Below, piece by piece: positions 44,316 through 48,534 of a DNA stretch of 48,534 nt (positions are counted from its first letter, which is position 1; each line of letters opens with the position of its first letter). Under the pieces are notes generated by a model. The model searched no databases, was not told where the DNA came from, and saw only the letters and a list, made by a program, of their open reading frames with translations. This DNA is from Methylobacterium sp. J-026. GTDB taxonomy: Bacteria > Pseudomonadota > Alphaproteobacteria > Rhizobiales > Beijerinckiaceae. The position numbers and the translations under genes were made by a program. Location of the stretch: assembly GCF_022829585.1 (NCBI RefSeq), contig NZ_JAKSYC010000128.1, positions 1-48,534 on the forward strand, in the 5' to 3' direction.

Positions 44316-44619
44316 GTGTTCCCCCAGCCAATTTTACGTCGCGCCCCGCTTTTTCGGGTGCGCAGCCAGACTGATGCGCAACGGCCAGATTAGGACAAAT
44401 CACGGGCTCGTGTTGGGCGTCTTTACGCTGGATAGAGTCTCATCAATCCTTCGTTCGTGACTTTAATGTAACATCAAATGGAAAACAGTCTGGAGACTGG
44501 ACGGGTACTAGAGGAAAAATTGGTCGGGGAGATCCGGCAAGGCGACTGCTTGACGACGATGTGATTTCGCCTCCCCTGGCATCGACGATACGTGTGCCGG
44601 ACCGACATCGAGGTCCGTC
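44316..44619. other. 304-base region upstream of the receptor
   Basis: No gene is supported. It should contain the receptor's promoter, but no convincing -35/-10 pair was found on the minus strand. A small hairpin lies near 44345-44358 (GCCCCGC/GCGGGGC-like on the minus strand). Confidence 0.4.
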
Positions 44620-44922
44620 ATGGCCGTGCAGGCTGGTTATCTTCGGAACCCCACGTCCTTCAGATCACCCGGCGGCCTCGCGGGGAGCGGCATGATCATC
44701 GCGGTTGGTCGCAAGCCGGTCGCAGTCGCGTATCAGTTCTGGACGGGAGCCAATTCCGGATCGATCGCGACTACTGCGTCACAGGCGAAGCGCGACGCGC
44801 TGCGGGCGATGTGGCTTGAACCCACCGTGATCCTGCGCCTGGAGGACGGCCGGCACGTGGATATCTCGCTCACTCAGTGCGAGGACGGCAAGGCGACGTT
44901 CGAGATCGCGGCCGATGAGTGA
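44620..44922 (+). CDS. Hypothetical protein (100 aa)
   Basis: The 100-residue frame reads MAVQAGYLRNPTSFRSPGGL, then a central stretch MIIAVGRKPVAVAYQFWTGA and a C-terminal strand-rich end VILRLEDGRHVDISLTQCED. Two starts are plausible: 44620 (GAGG six bases upstream) and ATG 44692 (GGGGAG five bases upstream), the latter giving a 76-residue protein. The LEDGRHVDISLTQCEDGKATF segment looks like a small beta domain. I do not recognise the family. Coding is supported by third-position GC similar to real neighbours. Confidence 0.5.
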   Translation: MAVQAGYLRNPTSFRSPGGLAGSGMIIAVGRKPVAVAYQFWTGANSGSIATTASQAKRDALRAMWLEPTVILRLEDGRHVDISLTQCEDGKATFEIAADE

Positions 44923-44986
44923 TCTGTGCCCGCATTCATCTTGCGCCGATCCGTGACAGGCACCGGCCGCGCACTGCAAGGAATTT

Positions 44987-45277
44987 CTACCGCCGGTCCG
45001 CGGTCGCACCCGATACGCATGTCGGCGACGGTTCTTTCGGTTTAAGGCCGAGCTTGTGGCGCCTCGCCGTACTGGAGCACCGGTCTGAGTAGGATTGCGC
45101 GACCATCGGGTAGTCGCGCGGCAAGCCCCATTTCTCTCGGTATGCTTGCGGTGTCAGCCCCAGCCTCGTCAGATGCCGCTTGAGCGACGCATAGGATTTC
45201 CCATCCTCAAAGCTCATCAGGGTATCCAGACTAATCGATCGTTGGATTTGCGCTGGTGTCAGCGTTGCGGAGGGCAT
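44987..45277 (-). CDS. Short MucR/Ros-like regulator lacking the zinc-ligand Cys
   Basis: The 96-residue protein contains the MucR C-terminal signature: DGKSYASLKRHLTRLGLTP, then QAYREKWGLPRDYPMVAQSY. In classical MucR/Ros proteins the zinc ligands begin with a Cys in the I-C-L-E-D-G segment; here it reads MSFEDG, so that Cys is replaced by Ser. The usual N-terminal oligomerisation domain is also absent (family length is about 140-150). It may therefore bind DNA as a zinc-independent domain or act as a partial competitor. A sigma-70-like promoter is seen upstream. It lies within the accessory region. Confidence 0.8.
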   Translation of the reverse strand: MPSATLTPAQIQRSISLDTLMSFEDGKSYASLKRHLTRLGLTPQAYREKWGLPRDYPMVAQSYSDRCSSTARRHKLGLKPKEPSPTCVSGATADRR

Positions 45278-45828
45278 CGAATTTGCAGCGCCTGCGAAGG
45301 ATATCTTGGGACGTTCGCTCAGATGCTCTTCAGAAATAAAATGTGCAAATCACGATTTTGTAAAAGGATAAAAGGTTTTCGGGGTGTTGACACAATGCCT
45401 CCTTACAAGAGTTGTTTATGTCCCGACTATGATACGAGACGATCCGACTCTGTCGATCATCTCATTGTGCCAGAAACGTTGCGAGACAGGCGCCGCATTA
45501 TAGGCGTCAACTTCACCAATCATGGCTGCACCTTCGATGTCCGCTTTCAGGATGCTTCTGGATGTGCCCGAATGGCCGGTCGGGGTCGGAAGCGGCCTGT
45601 ATTTCGAAACCATTCTTTGTCCGTTCGATCCTTGGCTATCCGCCTAAGCTGACTCTATCGAACTGATGAAAACTATGAGGATGTTTTTCCGCGCTCATCC
45701 GACCCGCTTCGACGCAGTTGTGCTCATCATGTCACACGCTTCGGCTTTCGCCGGTTAGTGGGAACGTAACGGCGTCGGTCCATTTTAACGCAGATCCTCG
45801 CAACCTGCGGTCGTAGGAGCCACTTGGT
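45278..45828. other. 551-base AT-richer region without supported genes
   Basis: Several short frames on both strands lack ribosome binding sites and family similarity. The mucR-like promoter (45336-45364) is the only element I can support. GGAAC at 45761 followed 15 bases later by CATTTT resembles an EcfG-type promoter before nepR, but the spacing and -10 box deviate from the consensus. Confidence 0.5.
45336..45364 (-). promoter_or_regulatory. Sigma-70-like promoter of the mucR-like gene
   Basis: On the minus strand TTTACA (complement of 45359-45364), a 17-base spacer and TTTTAT (complement of 45336-45341) match the -35/-10 pattern 5/6 and 4/6. It lies about 60 bases before the start codon. 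Confidence 0.5.
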
Positions 45829-46083
45829 GTGACAGAGCGAACGCCCCCGATTGGGCCGGCGATGATCGACCTTGAAAGCCCCCTCCCCATGCCAGGACCC
45901 CAGACGCACTGGGTTCACTCCAGCTCCCCCCATGCGATCCAGCGTCACCTCGGCCGCAATCTGCGGCAGGTCTACGCCGCGCTCCCGTCCGAGCCGGTGC
46001 CAGAGGCTATGGCCGCACTGCTACGTCGGTTGGATACCACCCAGAGCCAACGTGTCTCTGATCCGGACGCTACCGAAGATTAG
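45829..46083 (+). CDS. NepR-family anti-sigma factor
   Basis: The 84-residue protein has the NepR core IQRHLGRNLRQVYAALPSEP followed by VPEAMAALLRRLD, the two helices that bind EcfG sigma factors. In the alphaproteobacterial general stress response, NepR holds EcfG until phosphorylated PhyR displaces it. The start is GTG 45829 with TAGGAG about nine bases upstream. Neither phyR nor ecfG is in the window, so this may be a paralog beside its kinase. The gene is convergent with the histidine kinase and the stop codons overlap by four bases (46080-46083). Confidence 0.82.
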   Translation: MTERTPPIGPAMIDLESPLPMPGPQTHWVHSSSPHAIQRHLGRNLRQVYAALPSEPVPEAMAALLRRLDTTQSQRVSDPDATED

Positions 46084-48534
46084 CCGAGCGATCTCGGATC
46101 GTGGGCCTGCAATCCGCTGAGCGGCGCCGTGATCGTACAGACCACCCCCGTCGGCGGGTAGGCGAGGTCGACCACCCCGCCAAAGCTGCCGGCAAGCCCG
46201 CGACTGATCAACCGCGTGCCGAAGCCCGTCCGTGTCGGTGCGACCACAACCGGGCCGCCGACCTCCCGCCAGCTCAGCACCATCTCCGGCTCGTGCATTT
46301 CGGATTTGATCTGCCAATCGATCATGACCTGCCCTGCATCGGTCGACAGCGCCCCATACTTGGCTGCGTTGGTCGCCAGTTCGTGCAGGATCAGCGATAG
46401 CGACAGTGCTGCCCTCGCGCCGACCTCGACAGGGGGACCCGCGATCACGAAGCGATCGGGCCGATCCCGGTGCAGCTCCAGGGCATTCGTGATCAGGGTG
46501 TCGAGCGCGGTGCTGCCGATCTCACCGCCGAGTAGGAGGTCATGCGACTTGCCCAGGGCGACGAGCCGCCCGGCGAGCACCTCTTTAGCGGTGTCCATGT
46601 CGGTGGCTGTACGCATGGTCTGCGTGGCGATGGCTTGCACCATCGCCAGCACGTTCTTCATGCGGTGGCTCAGCTCCTGGTTAAGCAGCCGCTGCCGGTC
46701 CTCGGCCTCGACCCGGGCGATGGCCGCGCGGGCGCGATCGGCGACGCTGTGCAGGAAGGCCAACTCATCGGCGCTCCACGCGTGCGGCGTCGCCTTCAGC
46801 GCGAAGAACAAAGCCACGAAGCGGCCGCGCTCCATAACCGGCAGATTGACTAGCGCGCGCGCCTTCATGGCGGCGAACGTGTCGGCCGCAGCCGCCGTGC
46901 GCGCGTCGCGGGCGAGATCGGCGATCAGCACGGTCGCGCCGGCCTGCAGATCGTCGATGTACGAGCCATAGTCGCGGAACCTGTGCAGCCCGGCGATGGC
47001 TGGGACGCCGGGCGTGCTCCAGCCGCGCGTGATCACGATGGTCTCGCGGCTCTGATCGACGGCGCCGTACCCGGCGTGAGACAGATCGAGCGTCTGGCCC
47101 ATGATCTCGGCCGCGGCTCCGATGATCTCCGATCGCTCGCTCAAGTCCTTGAGGCGGTCGCCCAGGGCGGCCAACGCCGCCTGACGTAGGGCATCGAGCT
47201 TGCGCGCGGTGATGTCGATCGACACCCCCGGATACCGCAGCGGACGGCCAGCCGCGTCGTGATAGCAGCGCCCGCGGGCATAGACCCAGCGCACGCTACC
47301 GTCCGCCCTGAGCAGGCGGTACTCCTCGGCGAACTCACCGGCAGTGGCTAGTGCCAGCTCGATCTTCGCACCCACCCACGCCCGGTCGTCGGGATGGATG
47401 CCGTCGATGTAGCCGGCGATCGGAGTGCCGACCGCCGCCGCCGCGGGATCGACCGAGTACAGCTCGGCGAACCGCGCGTTGGCTACGATGCGGTCGTGGG
47501 GCACATCCCAGTCCCACCAGCCCACGGCACCGGCCGCCTCGAACGCCAGGCTCAGGCGCTCCTGACTGATGCGCAGCTCCTCCTGCGCCGCCCGCTGAGC
47601 AGTGATGTCACGGGCGACGCCAGAGAAGCGCGCCGGCCGTCCGGCCTCGTCGTGCTCGATCTCGCCCTTGCGCGCGATCCAGCGGACCTCGCCGGTGTCC
47701 GGCCGGCGGATGCGGTACTCGACGTCCCGCGGTGCCGCGCCGCTGCTGCGCGAGCGGGCGGTGGAGATCAGGTGCTGATCCTCCGGGACGATCAGTTCCT
47801 CGAACGCCGTCGACGGGTACGCCTCGCGCTCCGGCAGGCCGTACAGGCGGCAGAACTCCGGGCTCGGCCGCAGGATGGCGTCGGCGATGCCGATCGAGAA
47901 CACCCCGACCCCGCCCGCCTCCTGCGCCCTCTGCAGACGCAACGCGCTGTCCCGCAGCGCATCGGCATTGCGGCGCTGCTCGGTGCGGTCGCGCAGGATC
48001 TTGACGAAGCCGATGGCCGCGCCGGCCTCGTTGCGCAACGCCATCATCTCGCTGTTGGCCCAGAACCGCTCGCCGCTCTTCCTCAGGTGCCAGCGCTCGT
48101 CGATGCCGCGGCCCACGGTCAGGGCGCTGTGTATCTCCTGGTCGGGGATCCCGGCCTCACGGTCTTCGGGGGTGAAGAACACGTCGGCAGGCTTCCCGCA
48201 GACGTCGCTCGGGGTCCAGCCCAGGATCCGGGTGGCACCGGCATTCCAGTCGATGACGTTGCCCTTCATGTCGAGCACGATGATCGCGTAGTCGATCGCG
48301 CTCCCGAACACGGCGCGGTACCGAGCCGCGCTCGCCCGCACCGCCCGCTGCGTCGCGATCCCCCTCGCCCCAGTCAGCCCGACTGTGGCCAGGCCGGCGA
48401 AACTTCGGACCAGTTCGATATCGGTCTCGGTCAACGCGTTCGGTTTTGCCCACTGCAGCTTGATCACGACGAGCACCTTCCCGCCTCTGTGCAACGGCGC
48501 GTGCACTGCCGGACGAAGGACGATTGACGGCACC
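46080..48534 (-). CDS. HWE-family multi-PAS histidine kinase (partial)
   Basis: The N-terminus runs off the right edge; at least 817 residues are visible. In order they are: the end of a GAF domain (VLVVIKLQWAKPNALTETD), three PAS domains with PAC tails (about 70-190, 200-315 and 325-445; FVKILRDRTEQ, FSGVARDITAQR, YPGVSIDITARK), a second GAF (about 465-610) and an HWE kinase domain. The H-box is LSHRMKNVLAMVQAIATQT near 621, the N-box has LILHELATNAAKYGALS, and the G-box region has the WRE of the WxE motif (VLSWREVGG). Kinases of this type feed PhyR in the general stress response, and adjacency to nepR supports that. The signal is unknown; PAS/GAF domains are probably cytoplasmic. Confidence 0.9.
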   Translation of the reverse strand, partial: VPSIVLRPAVHAPLHRGGKVLVVIKLQWAKPNALTETDIELVRSFAGLATVGLTGARGIATQRAVRASAARYRAVFGSAIDYAIIVLDMKGNVIDWNAGATRILGWTPSDVCGKPADVFFTPEDREAGIPDQEIHSALTVGRGIDERWHLRKSGERFWANSEMMALRNEAGAAIGFVKILRDRTEQRRNADALRDSALRLQRAQEAGGVGVFSIGIADAILRPSPEFCRLYGLPEREAYPSTAFEELIVPEDQHLISTARSRSSGAAPRDVEYRIRRPDTGEVRWIARKGEIEHDEAGRPARFSGVARDITAQRAAQEELRISQERLSLAFEAAGAVGWWDWDVPHDRIVANARFAELYSVDPAAAAVGTPIAGYIDGIHPDDRAWVGAKIELALATAGEFAEEYRLLRADGSVRWVYARGRCYHDAAGRPLRYPGVSIDITARKLDALRQAALAALGDRLKDLSERSEIIGAAAEIMGQTLDLSHAGYGAVDQSRETIVITRGWSTPGVPAIAGLHRFRDYGSYIDDLQAGATVLIADLARDARTAAAADTFAAMKARALVNLPVMERGRFVALFFALKATPHAWSADELAFLHSVADRARAAIARVEAEDRQRLLNQELSHRMKNVLAMVQAIATQTMRTATDMDTAKEVLAGRLVALGKSHDLLLGGEIGSTALDTLITNALELHRDRPDRFVIAGPPVEVGARAALSLSLILHELATNAAKYGALSTDAGQVMIDWQIKSEMHEPEMVLSWREVGGPVVVAPTRTGFGTRLISRGLAGSFGGVVDLAYPPTGVVCTITAPLSGLQAHDPRSLG

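Noticed and set aside
45416..45613. 65-codon minus-strand frame
   Set aside because: No ribosome binding site and no similarity recognised; codon pattern not distinct from its antisense frame.
45761..45790. EcfG-type promoter before nepR (GGAAC...CATTTT)
   Set aside because: Spacing is 15 bases and the -10 box lacks the CGTT core, so it does not meet the consensus I know; kept only as a remark.

Overview
The window (48.5 kb) is high-GC DNA. Its gene content points to an alphaproteobacterium of the order Hyphomicrobiales, most likely a Methylobacterium/Methylorubrum-type organism: class I lysyl-tRNA synthetase, a MucR-family protein, NepR beside an HWE histidine kinase, L-arabinose oxidation genes, and strong GTG-start use. 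This assignment rests on protein families, not on a database match.

Layout. 1-5.1 kb: the 3' end of a chemotaxis receptor, a small exported protein, mazG, a GT2 membrane glycosyltransferase with a GspE-N-like front domain, and a divergent family 3 solute-binding protein. 5.1-8.6 kb: an antitoxin with a decayed ParE/RelE toxin, lysS coupled to a PPOX-family flavoprotein, and a mazEF-type module. 8.7-17.2 kb: two transglutaminase-like proteins, a circularly permuted ATP-grasp/alpha-E fusion and a zinc metallopeptidase, probably a peptide synthesis or protein modification system. 17.3-19.9 kb: a DUF4926/DUF6883 pair, then divergent mntR and mntH with a clear MntR box. 19.9-24.8 kb: a ThDP decarboxylase, then an acyl-CoA dehydrogenase-like gene, cytochrome b561, an anchored sigma region 1.1-like protein and a holin-family membrane protein. 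25.1-28.8 kb: a tightly overlapped MFS / FhuF-like / ABC exporter operon that fits siderophore handling.

29.0-38.6 kb: an oxidative, non-phosphorylating L-arabinose (or D-galactose) locus with FucP-type permease, SMP-30 lactonase, exported aldose epimerase, IlvD-type sugar-acid dehydratase, FadR-type GntR regulator, alpha-ketoglutarate semialdehyde dehydrogenase and sugar 1-dehydrogenase. A motif of the form TTGTnnnAGT recurs at the promoter regions of its transcription units. The 2-keto-3-deoxy-arabinonate dehydratase step is not encoded here.

38.7-46.1 kb: an accessory region with less GC-rich, gene-poor stretches. It holds a tyrosine recombinase, a small excisionase-like protein, an XRE regulator with two long palindromes upstream, a TonB-dependent receptor, a hypothetical protein and a short MucR-like protein. 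The window closes with nepR overlapping tail-to-tail with a multi-PAS HWE histidine kinase that runs off the right edge. No rRNA, tRNA, CRISPR array or intact insertion sequence was seen.
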